Below are positions 41,992-49,926 of a DNA stretch of 49,975 nucleotides, piece by piece. Each line of letters begins with the position of its first letter. Position 1 is the first letter of the stretch. This stretch comes from Planctomycetota bacterium (GTDB lineage: Bacteria > Planctomycetota > Phycisphaerae > WQYP01). The notes beneath the pieces were generated by a model. That model was not told where the DNA came from, ran no database searches, and saw only the letters and a program-made list of their open reading frames with translations. The stretch lies in contig JAJYDW010000026.1 of assembly GCA_021790385.1 (NCBI GenBank), positions 1-49,975 on the forward strand. Direction: 5' to 3'. The position numbers and the translations under genes were made by a program.

Positions 41992-43446
41992 ATGAATTCT
42001 GATCTGACTGTCGCCCCTGTTTCCAAGCTTACAGCTCCTTGCAGCCGCCAGAGTGTCTTCCAACGTCATGTTTTTACGTGCTTGCTGATATGCCAGATTC
42101 TTGTTCTTGGGCTGATGGTTCGGGTATGGGCCTTTGATGCTTCAACCCGCATACGTTTTAACTGGGACATCGATAATGCCTGGAACCACGCGGTGGACGC
42201 TTTGCAATCAGGTCCTTCATTTTTTAGTGGCGTGGTAAAGGTTTATAACCCCACCAGCCATATTTATACAGATTATCCACCGCTGCGTTTTTATATTGTC
42301 ACCGCCTGGGTGGATCTGATCCACCATTGGGCCGGTTTATCAGCTCGACGCACAGATGCCGATTCCTGGCCAATGCTTCTGGTGAATTTTTTCTTTGAAG
42401 TCGCCGCCGCCGCAGGCATGTATTTCTTCTGCCGTACTAGATTGTGTCAAACAAAAAGCTTGCTGGCGGCCTGTGCGTTATGGCTTAGCCCCGCGTTGAT
42501 CGTCAATACGTTTGTTTGGCCGCAATGGGACTGCTGGGTATTGGCACCAGTGCTTTGGACCGGGTGGGCCGTTCTTGACCGCCGTTGGCTGTTGGCTGGT
42601 ATTTGCTTCGGCTGCGGCACGATGCTCAAAGGGCAGACGCTTTTTTGCTTGCCGTGGCTGCTGGCATTTATGCTGCTCTATCCATTACCTCCTGGCCGTC
42701 CGGCCGGTGTACTGGGGTGGAACTCCATGGTGAAGGCGGTGTCCTGGTTCATTCGAACCAGCCGCAGATTGGCCCAGTTTGCCTTGGGCAGCGCAATCAT
42801 AATTTTTATCATCACGCTACCGTTTACCATCCGCCATAATCTTTATTGGCTCAAAATTTATACCCATCAGATCAATATGGCCCAGCCCATGAGCGTGGGG
42901 TTTTGGAACCTTCCGATGATTCTGGACCGGCAATACGGCTGGTGGCGAAGTGATCTGATCTGGTCGCCGCACTGGCTGGGCCTGATACCTTCCATGACCA
43001 TCAACCATTGGCTGGATGCTGCCGCGTTGATTTGGTTGATCATTCTGGCTCTGTTTTCCCGCCGGGCCTTCCATTCCAGCCGCGTGCTGCTGGCCCCCGG
43101 CACCGCCTTTGCAATTTTTGTGACGTTGGTGCCGGGCATGCACGAACGGTACGGCTTATGGGCCGCGGCCCTGCTGGCTCCCGCCGTGGTAATCTCGCCG
43201 ATGGCGGCTTTCTCCTGGTTGATCCTCACCATCATGGCCTTTCTCGATCCATTCAACAGTTGCCTCAATGGAGACCCCCGCCATTGGGTGATACTGCGAT
43301 CCCTGCTCGGAAAAGGGGCCCAGGACATGGCATGGTTTTGGCTGTTTGCAATATTTTTGATGACGTATCAAATATTTTTGTCCCGCAGCGGCAGTTCCAG
43401 GCGAAAATTGGTGCCCCGTCGGGGTTCGCTGCTGACGCGGATATGA
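41992..43446 (+). CDS. Polytopic GT-C-like glycosyltransferase (predicted)
   Basis: A 484-residue protein with about ten membrane helices. The first exported loop after helix 1 holds FNWDIDNAWNHA with Asp59 and Asp61, the acidic pair expected for GT-C transferases that use a polyprenyl-phosphate sugar, and YPPLRFYIVTAW follows. WPQWDCWVLAPVLW and GTMLKGQTLFCLPWLLAFMLL resemble mannosyl/glucosyl transferases of the GT39/87 type. The acceptor is unknown; surface glycan or protein glycosylation are possibilities. Its last 79 nt overlap the end of the convergent histidine kinase gene. Confidence 0.7.
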   Translation: MNSDLTVAPVSKLTAPCSRQSVFQRHVFTCLLICQILVLGLMVRVWAFDASTRIRFNWDIDNAWNHAVDALQSGPSFFSGVVKVYNPTSHIYTDYPPLRFYIVTAWVDLIHHWAGLSARRTDADSWPMLLVNFFFEVAAAAGMYFFCRTRLCQTKSLLAACALWLSPALIVNTFVWPQWDCWVLAPVLWTGWAVLDRRWLLAGICFGCGTMLKGQTLFCLPWLLAFMLLYPLPPGRPAGVLGWNSMVKAVSWFIRTSRRLAQFALGSAIIIFIITLPFTIRHNLYWLKIYTHQINMAQPMSVGFWNLPMILDRQYGWWRSDLIWSPHWLGLIPSMTINHWLDAAALIWLIILALFSRRAFHSSRVLLAPGTAFAIFVTLVPGMHERYGLWAAALLAPAVVISPMAAFSWLILTIMAFLDPFNSCLNGDPRHWVILRSLLGKGAQDMAWFWLFAIFLMTYQIFLSRSGSSRRKLVPRRGSLLTRI

Positions 43447-44168
43447 CCGGAGTGTTCTTCGATAATGCGCCTCGTGGTGGCCAAGCCCAGACCAGTCCCG
43501 CCTTTTTTGGTGGTGAAGTACGCTTCAAACAACCGTGGTAAATGTTCCGGAGCAATGCCCATGCCGGTATCGGATACATCCACCAGGGCGTTGCTGCCGC
43601 TGACATGTGTGCGAACAATAAGTTCTCCGCCAGCCGGCATGGCCTGCTGTGCATTAAGCATTAAATTCAACAGGGCCTGCTTAATTAGATTAGCATCCAG
43701 ATTGCAAATGGGATCTTCCGGGGCGAGACTGGCATGAAGACGCACCCGTGCAGCCTGGGCCTGCGGCATGAAAAAGTCGATAAGATCCTGCACTAAAACA
43801 TTTAAATGCACCGGCGCGGTGCGCAATTCAATGCGCCCCGCAAAACGCAGAAATCCTTCCAGCGTTTGGCCCAGCCGATCCACTTCCTTTTTGACGGTAA
43901 CGGCCCGGTTGTGGCTGGTTTCAGCGCCCGGCATTCGGGCCAGATCTTCCATCAGCAGTTGCAGATTAAGTTTGATGGTAGACAGGGGATTTTTAAGCTC
44001 ATGGGCCAATCCTCCCGCCAGTTCTCCCAGCGTGGCCAATTGGTGCAGACGGGCAGTTCGTTCCCGATCCAGCCGCAGTTTTTCAGATTCCGGATTCGGG
44101 CCTGCGGCAATTTGGTCATTGGAAGGCGGATTGACGCCCGCAAGTTTTGGAGAAACCGCTTCGGTCAT
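43368..44168 (-). CDS. Soluble sensor histidine kinase
   Basis: About 266 residues from ATG 44168 (GGGAG upstream). There is no membrane span and hardly any sensor domain: some 40 residues, then a short coiled coil, then HisKA with the phospho-acceptor His56 in GLAHELKNPLSTIKLNLQLL, and HATPase_c with the N box (LLNLMLNAQQAM), G1 DTGMGIAPEHLPRLFEAYFTTKKGGTGLGLA and the end FRLELPL. It is NtrB-like in its core. No response regulator gene lies in this window. It is 129 nt downstream of pnp on the same strand. Confidence 0.88.
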   Translation of the reverse strand: MTEAVSPKLAGVNPPSNDQIAAGPNPESEKLRLDRERTARLHQLATLGELAGGLAHELKNPLSTIKLNLQLLMEDLARMPGAETSHNRAVTVKKEVDRLGQTLEGFLRFAGRIELRTAPVHLNVLVQDLIDFFMPQAQAARVRLHASLAPEDPICNLDANLIKQALLNLMLNAQQAMPAGGELIVRTHVSGSNALVDVSDTGMGIAPEHLPRLFEAYFTTKKGGTGLGLATTRRIIEEHSGHIRVSSEPRRGTNFRLELPLRDKNI

Positions 44169-44297
44169 AAGACTCCCGTCCAAGGACGCGCATAAATCTT
44201 GCCGAAAAAGCCGGAGCAAACGTAGTGGTCAAACTACGGGAATTGCCGCCATGCCAGTTGCTTCTGTGCCCGGCGCAAGCCGCCAGGACACCGCATG

Positions 44298-46448
44298 TCA
44301 CTGTGACATCTGCGGCTCCGCGGGACTGGCTGCGGCAGGGGCGGTGGTTGCTACGGGAGCTTCTTCCTTCATCGCCTGCTTGCGAGAAAGCTTGATGCGT
44401 CCCTGATCGTCCACGGCAATCACCTTCACGCGAATTTCCTGGCCCATTTTTACAGCTTCTGTGACATTTTTCAGAAATTTGTCTGAAAGCTCACTAATGT
44501 GGCACAAGCCATCCACACCCGGCGTTACTTCCACAAATGCGCCAAAATCTTTGATGGAGGTTACGCGCCCCGTATAAATCCGACCAATCTTGACATCTTC
44601 CGTCAGCCGTTCCACTTCTTCGCGAGCTCGTTCGGCAGCCTGCATGCCCACGGCGGCAATAAAGACGGTACCATCATCTTCAATGTCAATTTTAGCCCCC
44701 GTGGTTTCAACGATTTTCTTGATGGTTTTACCGCCGGGGCCAATCACCTTGCCGATCTTGTCCGGGTTGATCTGAATCTTGAGCAGCCGCGGTGCGTATG
44801 TCGAAATCTGCGCCCGGTGGGTGGGAATGGTTGCGCTGATTGTTTCCAGAATAGCCAAGCGGGCCACGCGGGCCTGTTCCAGCGTTTTGACAATCAAATC
44901 ATGGTGCAGACCATGGATTTTCAAATCCAGTTGAATGCCCGTAATACCTTGCGTGGTACCGGATACTTTGAAGTCCATATCTCCATAATGATCTTCTTCG
45001 CCGATGATATCCGTCAGCAGCAGGTTTTTTCCGCCTTCGCTTACCAGACCGATGCTGATGCCGGCGACCGGACGAATCAGCGGAACGCCCGCATCCAGCA
45101 GTGCCAGCGTACCACCGCAAACTGAGGCCATCGAGGAACTGCCGTTGGATTCCAGAATATCGGAAACCAGGCGAATAACGTAGGGGAAGACTTCCGGGGA
45201 CGGCAGAACCGGTTCGAGAGAGCGTTCAGCCAAAGCTCCATGGCCGATTTCGCGTCGTCCCGGCCCCATGATGCGTTTCACCTCACCTGTAGAAAACGGT
45301 GGGAAGTTGTAATGCAGCATGAATTTCTTGGAGTATTCTTCGCCCAGACCATCTACAATTTGCTCGTCATCGCCGGTGCCCAGCGTGGTGGTTACCAGGG
45401 CCTGAGTTTCGCCACGGGTGAAAATGGCCGAACCGTGTGTACGTGGCAGCACTCCGACTTCGCAACTCAGCGGGCGAATAGCGGTTGTCTGACGCCCATC
45501 GGAGCGTGTACCAGAAAGGATAAGATGGCGAACCACTTTTTCTTCCAGGAAGGAAAAGGCCATGGCCACTTGCATCGGCTCATACCGCGGCTTGTTAGTG
45601 GCCGGATCCACGGCGGAAAATATTTCTTTCACTTCAGTCTTAATTTTATCCACAGCGGCGGCACGATCCTGCTTGCCAGGAATCTGCTTGGCTTTGGACA
45701 GGGCCTCGCGATAGGTGTCAACAGCCTTCAATAGATCCTCAGATGGACCATGCAGTGTGCAGACCTTGGGCTTGCCCACTTTTGCCACTAATTCCTTTTG
45801 GATTCTTACCAGGTCTTCAATGGTCTTACGCCCCAGGCTGATCGCTTCCAATATGGTCGATTCAGGTAGCTCGCGGGCACCCACTTCAATCATATTGATC
45901 GCCTGATCCGTGCCGGCCAGCAGTAAATCCAGATCGGAGTTATCGAGTTCGGCGGTCGTGGGCATCACCACAAATTGGCCATCAATCCGCCCCACGCGCA
46001 CCGCACCAATCGGCCCCTCAAACGGCACACCGGAAATAGCCAACGCCGCCGAAGAACCCACCATTGCCAGTACATCGGGGTCATTTTGTCCGTCGGCCGA
46101 TAACACCAGTACCTGTACCAGTACTTCATCGAAATAGCCAACCGGAAAGAGTGGCCGAATCGGCCGGTCAATCATTCTTGCCGTCAGAGTTTCTTTGGTG
46201 CTGGGGCGGCCCTCACGTTTGATAAAACCGCCGGGAAATTTGCCGGCTGCTGAGGTTTTTTCCCGATAATCCACGGTCAATGGGAAAAAATCAGTGCCGG
46301 GCCGCGGATCGCTGGACACCACTGTTGCCAACACGACCGTGTCGCCATAACGCACCAACACCGCTCCGTCCGCCTGTTTGGCCAAATGGCCGGTTTCCAA
46401 CGAAAGAGTTTTGCCGTTAACTTGGATTTCTACCTTTGCTACCGTCAT
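44298..46448 (-). CDS. pnp: Polyribonucleotide nucleotidyltransferase (PNPase)
   Basis: A 716-residue exoribonuclease that degrades RNA from the 3' end using phosphate. From ATG 46448 (AGGTG upstream) it shows the first RNase PH domain (KTLSLETGHLAKQADGAVLVRYGDTVVLATVV, FIKREGRPSTKETLTARMIDRPIRPLFP), a helical linker, the second RNase PH domain with catalytic GEEDHYGDMDFKVSGTTQGITGIQLDLK, then KH (IGKVIGPGGKTIKKIVETTGAKIDIEDDG) and S1 (GRIYTGRVTSIKDFGAFVEVTPGVDGLCHISEL). An Ala/Pro-rich tail ends the protein. rpsO lies directly upstream. Confidence 0.97.
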   Translation of the reverse strand: MTVAKVEIQVNGKTLSLETGHLAKQADGAVLVRYGDTVVLATVVSSDPRPGTDFFPLTVDYREKTSAAGKFPGGFIKREGRPSTKETLTARMIDRPIRPLFPVGYFDEVLVQVLVLSADGQNDPDVLAMVGSSAALAISGVPFEGPIGAVRVGRIDGQFVVMPTTAELDNSDLDLLLAGTDQAINMIEVGARELPESTILEAISLGRKTIEDLVRIQKELVAKVGKPKVCTLHGPSEDLLKAVDTYREALSKAKQIPGKQDRAAAVDKIKTEVKEIFSAVDPATNKPRYEPMQVAMAFSFLEEKVVRHLILSGTRSDGRQTTAIRPLSCEVGVLPRTHGSAIFTRGETQALVTTTLGTGDDEQIVDGLGEEYSKKFMLHYNFPPFSTGEVKRIMGPGRREIGHGALAERSLEPVLPSPEVFPYVIRLVSDILESNGSSSMASVCGGTLALLDAGVPLIRPVAGISIGLVSEGGKNLLLTDIIGEEDHYGDMDFKVSGTTQGITGIQLDLKIHGLHHDLIVKTLEQARVARLAILETISATIPTHRAQISTYAPRLLKIQINPDKIGKVIGPGGKTIKKIVETTGAKIDIEDDGTVFIAAVGMQAAERAREEVERLTEDVKIGRIYTGRVTSIKDFGAFVEVTPGVDGLCHISELSDKFLKNVTEAVKMGQEIRVKVIAVDDQGRIKLSRKQAMKEEAPVATTAPAAASPAEPQMSQ

Positions 46449-46668
46449 ACTTTTACACCTAACATTTTTAACCAACTAAAATCAATATGCCTGTCAATTC
46501 CACATTTCACGGTCTTCCAGCATGGGCACCTTTATCCGGTTCTCACCCACCATGAGTCAGGTTGCTGCAAGGCTGCATTCGCCCGGGCGAGATGGAATTT
46601 TATCCTAATGCGAATTTTCTACCGATGGTTTTTGTCGCCCGGAGCAATCAACCAGCGGTGGTCGGCTC

Positions 46669-46935
46669 TTATTTGCGCAGTCCGAGCCGGGTGATTACAT
46701 CCTGGTAGCGTTTGGGATCTGTGCTGGTAAGGTATTTAAGCAGGCTGGACCGGCGCCCTACCATTTTCAGTAGACCACGTCGTGAAGAAAAATCTTTGCG
46801 ATGAGACTGTAAATGGCCGGTTAACTCGTTAATTCGTGCAGTCAACAGGGCAATTTGAATTTCGGCAGAACCGGTATCTTTTTCGTGAATGCGATTGCCT
46901 GCGATGACCTCCTGTTTCTTGTCTGTTGTAATCAT
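46669..46935 (-). CDS. rpsO: 30S ribosomal protein S15
   Basis: An 88-residue 16S rRNA-binding protein. From ATG 46935 it reads [32 protein letters not shown], with the characteristic TGSAEVQ-type motif, then [32 protein letters not shown] and the end [16 protein letters not shown] precedes the ATG. The frame is open 30 codons further upstream but that region is leader. It precedes pnp by about 220 nt, the classical rpsO-pnp arrangement. Confidence 0.96.
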   Translation of the reverse strand: MITTDKKQEVIAGNRIHEKDTGSAEIQIALLTARINELTGHLQSHRKDFSSRRGLLKMVGRRSSLLKYLTSTDPKRYQDVITRLGLRK

Positions 46936-47024
46936 TCTGGTGGAAACCTTTCGTTCGTTTGCCCCTATCAGGATACCGCCAGCACATGCCGACATGTTCC
47001 TTGAGACTGCCACACAAACAGACA

Positions 47025-47054
47025 AGTATAATCCAACCTCCCGCCTTTACGCAA
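47025..47054 (-). promoter_or_regulatory. Promoter for rpsO
   Basis: TTGCGT, an 18-nt spacer and TATACT (47025-47030) on the minus strand. A start near 47018 gives a leader of about 83 nt. Confidence 0.35.
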
Positions 47055-47136
47055 GTAGTCGCCGGAAAATTGTTGTACTGCAAGAATTATTTCCCTTGGC
47101 TGAAATAGAAATGTCACGTTTTTAGGTCTGGTGGGG

Positions 47137-47142
47137 TATAAT
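47137..47142 (+). promoter_or_regulatory. -10 box before the transposase remnant
   Basis: Perfect TATAAT 7 nt before ATG 47150, with no convincing -35 box. The same -10 to ATG spacing recurs at several other starts in this window. Confidence 0.3.
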
Positions 47143-47149
47143 AGACGGG

Positions 47150-47455
47150 ATGGAAAACTTATTATACCAGCCAAATAACGGGTTTGGCTGGATGCCATAC
47201 ATAAGGGTTGAACGAAACGAAGTCAGGGTGGTTCAGGCAGCGAGGTTGAAGTATGTGTCGGTGCGGCAGGCTCGTCGGCTATGGAAGTGGTACCGGAACC
47301 ATGGTGCGGCGGAATTGGTGCCTCGATCCCGTGGTCGGCCGAGCAATCGGCGGTTAGCTATGAATTTTGGGGAGTGGATCATAAAGAAGTATCGGCATCG
47401 TTATGCGAATTTTGCCCCCACGCTGACCGCTGTGCCTTACTTCAATTGGAATTGA
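47150..47455 (+). pseudogene. Transposase N-terminal fragment (ISNCY/IS481-like)
   Basis: A 101-residue frame whose residues 25-90 look like the N-terminal helix-turn-helix of DDE transposases: AARLKYVSVRQARRLWKWYRNHGAAELVPRSRGRPSNRRL, then YRHRYANFAPTLTA, the start of the linker to the catalytic domain. The full protein should be around 400 residues with three acidic catalytic residues; here the reading frame ends after 14 further codons and no catalytic domain follows in any frame. No terminal inverted repeats were found. It is a dead remnant of an insertion element, or a captured DNA-binding domain. Confidence 0.6.
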
Positions 47456-47776
47456 AAAAACGGGCTTTGGTTTTAAGGATAAACTGGTACTATTTCCAGA
47501 AGTCATTTTATTTCCAGCCATCTACATTGCGTATACACTTGGGGCGAAATTGTGCGAAGGTTGAGTTCAGCCCCCGCTTGGCTGTGGCTCTGCAGGCTTA
47601 CTTGCGTGGGAGAGTTTTCACGTTCCCCGGCCCATTCGACCGGACAGCACCCTGGAAAACAATTCCTGCATCTTTGGCGGTGCAGGTGCCGCGGGCAAGT
47701 GGATGGAGCGGCTTAAGTTTCCAGTCGTAGAGTTGTCGGATCTTAAAAAGAGAATTATTTTAAATATACGGTCATG

Positions 47777-47805
47777 TTAAAAAGTCTGAAAATGTGTTCT
47801 ATAAT
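47777..47805 (+). promoter_or_regulatory. Promoter-like sequence in the AT-rich spacer
   Basis: TTAAAA, a 17-nt spacer and a perfect TATAAT (47800-47805). The next ATG is 7 nt downstream, at 47813. Confidence 0.35.
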
Positions 47806-47812
47806 GGTTTGA

Positions 47813-47923
47813 ATGTGTCCGTTATGTCAACTCCTTGTGGAAAGATTGTGTTGGCGCAGATCGAACAAATATAGCTTATTTTATTATGTTATTGTGGATA
47901 GTTGTCCGCTCCGAAATTACTGA
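47813..47923 (+). CDS. Possible 36-residue small protein
   Basis: ATG 47813 opens 36 codons beginning MCPLCQLLVERLCWRRSNKY and ending at TGA 47921-47923. It has a CPLC pair and a hydrophobic middle (SLFYYVIV). It would be read from a leaderless transcript of the promoter at 47777-47805. No family is recognised and chance is a real alternative. Confidence 0.2.
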   Translation: MCPLCQLLVERLCWRRSNKYSLFYYVIVDSCPLRNY

Positions 47924-48018
47924 CATCCGGTTGGTAATACCGGGCCTGTTGGCTTGGTTATGGACCGTAATCGCAATGTATATGGTAATGTTAAAAAAAG
48001 AAGAGTGTTAGAATTATC

Positions 48019-48046
48019 TTGACTCACCTCCGGCAGGTGTGGTAAT
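48019..48046 (+). promoter_or_regulatory. Promoter with internal inverted repeat, PEP-CTERM gene
   Basis: TTGACT (48019-48024) and GGTAAT (48041-48046) are 16 nt apart. The spacer holds CACCT-CCGGC-AGGTG (48025-48039), a small dyad placed where a repressor would block polymerase. The leader to the ATG is about 160 nt and includes a GGCTG/CAGCC hairpin at 48066-48079. Confidence 0.35.
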
Positions 48047-48215
48047 CTTTATCTTGAAAGCATCAGGCTGCACGCAGCCCATTCTTGCAGACGGTTGTGT
48101 TTGCGGCTCTTGAGCGGAGCTAATGTTGCATATCCACTTGTTGTGGGTGTGCCGCAGCCTACCCGGTTCGGTGGGCAAATGTCCATGTTTTCCCGAAAGG
48201 GAGTAAGGAGTCGTT

Positions 48216-49016
48216 ATGGTAGCCTCATCGGTTTCTATTTATTCGCGTAAAGCCCACGTGCTGGGATTAATTGTGGCCGCTGCGGTCATCGGCAGTGCCA
48301 TCGCGGTGCATGCAAGCGAGATTGGCATACAGTTTTATTCAGGTCAAGGTGGTCGTACTGGCGAATCGTTGGCTACTAACTCGACAACGTCTGCGGGTAT
48401 CGTGTCCCAGGATAACTGGAACACCAGTGCTGCCAGCAGTTGGACATCCTTGGCACTTTATGACAATGCAGGTGCCTCAACCACTGCGACCCTGACGGGC
48501 AGTGCCAACGGGCAATACTTCGGTGGTGGTGTCAATACGACTGCCGGAGATATCATGCTCAGCAGCAACGAGATATATAACAGTTGGTCGGGGGTTGGTA
48601 CGGGTGCCACGCTGACCTTCTCCGGCATCCCTTATTCAGTATACGATGTATACGTGTATGCGGCCATCGATTCTTCAGGGCGTAATGAGACTATTGAGCT
48701 GACACCGACTGGCGGCAGCGCGTCCTATCAGAGTTTTACAACCAGCGGAGGTCCGAGTTGGGTGATTGCTAACAACCCCGTGGTAGGATGGAACGGGATC
48801 GGCACCCAGCCCACAGCTGCGAATGCGACCGCTGCGGAATTCACGGGTTTGACCGCAAGCAGCTTCGTGCTCAACTATGGTGCACCTAATAATGGTGCTA
48901 TTAACGGGGTGCAAATCGTTGCAGCCGCCGTTCCCGAACCTGCCACGTTAGGCCTGATGGTGCTGGCCGGTGCGGGCATTTTGCTGGCGAAACGCCGCCA
49001 CACGAAACAAGCGTAA
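48216..49016 (+). CDS. PEP-CTERM sorting-domain exported protein
   Basis: A 266-residue secreted protein. An N-terminal signal (HVLGLIVAAAVIGSAIAVHA) leads into a Gly/Ser/Thr/Asn-rich body of unknown fold, including LTFSGIPYSVYDVYVYAA and two GWNGIG-type turns. The C-terminus is the PEP-CTERM tripartite signal: VPEPATLGL (from residue 239), a hydrophobic helix (MVLAGAGILLA) and a basic end (KRRHTKQA). Such proteins are processed by exosortase and associate with the cell surface or extracellular matrix. AAGGAG is 5 nt from the ATG. A large hairpin (49030-49065) follows the stop. Confidence 0.9.
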   Translation: MVASSVSIYSRKAHVLGLIVAAAVIGSAIAVHASEIGIQFYSGQGGRTGESLATNSTTSAGIVSQDNWNTSAASSWTSLALYDNAGASTTATLTGSANGQYFGGGVNTTAGDIMLSSNEIYNSWSGVGTGATLTFSGIPYSVYDVYVYAAIDSSGRNETIELTPTGGSASYQSFTTSGGPSWVIANNPVVGWNGIGTQPTAANATAAEFTGLTASSFVLNYGAPNNGAINGVQIVAAAVPEPATLGLMVLAGAGILLAKRRHTKQA

Positions 49017-49029
49017 GAAACTGGTCAGA

Positions 49030-49065
49030 GCGTTGGCCGTGCGGAGTGGTCCGCACGGCCAACGC
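49030..49065 (+). terminator. Strong hairpin after the PEP-CTERM gene
   Basis: Arms GCGTTGGCCGTGCGG (49030-49044) and CCGCACGGCCAACGC (49051-49065) form a perfect 15-bp stem around a 6-nt loop, starting 13 nt after the stop codon. There is no T-run after the stem, so termination may not be the classical intrinsic type, or it may protect the 3' end. Confidence 0.6.
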
Positions 49066-49118
49066 TTGGCGATAATTCCACGGCCGTGGGCCGTTGGTCA
49101 TTTTTCAAGGGGCATGCC

Positions 49119-49886
49119 ATGAAACGCAGCGGTTTTACGCTCGTGGAGCTTCTGGTGGTGATTCTAATTATCGCCATCTTAATTGCCCTGCTATTACCGG
49201 CGTTGGCGGCAGCACGGGAGGACGCGGAATCCGTGGTATGCCTGAACAATTTGCGTCAATGCGCTATGGGTATTCAGCAATACGCCGGCGAAAACCGGGG
49301 TGCCATTGTCGAAATGAGTGCCATGAATGATCCAGGTTTTGGCAACATTTACTTCTGGAATAAATTCCTCTCCGAAGGTTATGGCATGAACCAACAGAAA
49401 AATCAGCCAATTTTTTATCCACCCAGCGCCAACGTCTGCCCGGATTCTCTCGCCGGAGTCAATGATAATCGTTTTGCCCCCGGCACGGGCTTTGGTGCTT
49501 ATGCCATGCTCAACCCTCAAGGGTGGGTGAATGCCACACCTTATAGCGGCGTATACAACTGTACAGGAACGGGTGTTGGTACAAGCTGGAATTATGGCTC
49601 GGCAGTGTTGCCTAATCCTTATAAATACCAAGCCTGGATTCAACGTCCGATGAATCTGCCGGATGCGTCCGGTACCATTATGCTCGGTGACAGCGCCACG
49701 CTTTTTAATGGTCCTGAACTGGCTTCCTGGGAATCATGGGATACCACGGGCGGCAGCGATTACGGCATGTGCCCGGAATTTTCGCCCAGTTCGTGTGCCA
49801 GTTATTGGGGCTGCATCCGGTTTACCCATGGCACCAGCACCGACAATTGCTGGGCAAATGTTGCATTCTATTGTAGTGTCTCGTAA
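49119..49886 (+). CDS. Prepilin-type N-terminal methylation domain protein (planctomycete pseudopilin family)
   Basis: A 255-residue protein from ATG 49119, with AAGGGG 6 nt upstream. [28 protein letters not shown] is the type IV prepilin/pseudopilin signal: cleavage after Gly, methylated Phe, Glu at +5. [31 protein letters not shown] is the usual next segment of planctomycete DUF1559-like proteins. The end ([21 protein letters not shown]) stops where relatives continue with a DGH-containing tail, so the C-terminus looks shortened. Many paralogues occur per genome in these bacteria and their roles are unknown. Confidence 0.85.
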   Translation: MKRSGFTLVELLVVILIIAILIALLLPALAAAREDAESVVCLNNLRQCAMGIQQYAGENRGAIVEMSAMNDPGFGNIYFWNKFLSEGYGMNQQKNQPIFYPPSANVCPDSLAGVNDNRFAPGTGFGAYAMLNPQGWVNATPYSGVYNCTGTGVGTSWNYGSAVLPNPYKYQAWIQRPMNLPDASGTIMLGDSATLFNGPELASWESWDTTGGSDYGMCPEFSPSSCASYWGCIRFTHGTSTDNCWANVAFYCSVS

Positions 49887-49891
49887 ATGAC

Positions 49892-49920
49892 TTGACATAT
49901 AGATGCTGGCATGGTATGCT
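49892..49920 (+). promoter_or_regulatory. Promoter for the gene at the right edge
   Basis: Perfect TTGACA (49892-49897), a 17-nt spacer and TATGCT (49915-49920). The ATG at 49927 is 6 nt away, predicting a leaderless message. Confidence 0.5.
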
Positions 49921-49926
49921 TTGTTC

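Larger units (their letters stand above)
47456..48215 (+). other. AT-rich spacer between the transposase remnant and the PEP-CTERM gene
   Basis: A 760-nt stretch. The first 270 nt contain an open frame without family features. From 47740 it becomes AT-rich, with a promoter-like pair at 47777-47805 and a 36-codon frame at 47813-47923, then the promoter and leader of the next gene. The base composition change next to a transposase fragment suggests old mobile-element debris. Confidence 0.4.

Noticed and set aside
47281..47730. 149-codon frame overlapping the transposase remnant in another phase
   Set aside because: Considered as a frameshifted continuation of the transposase, but it lacks any catalytic DDE-like motif.
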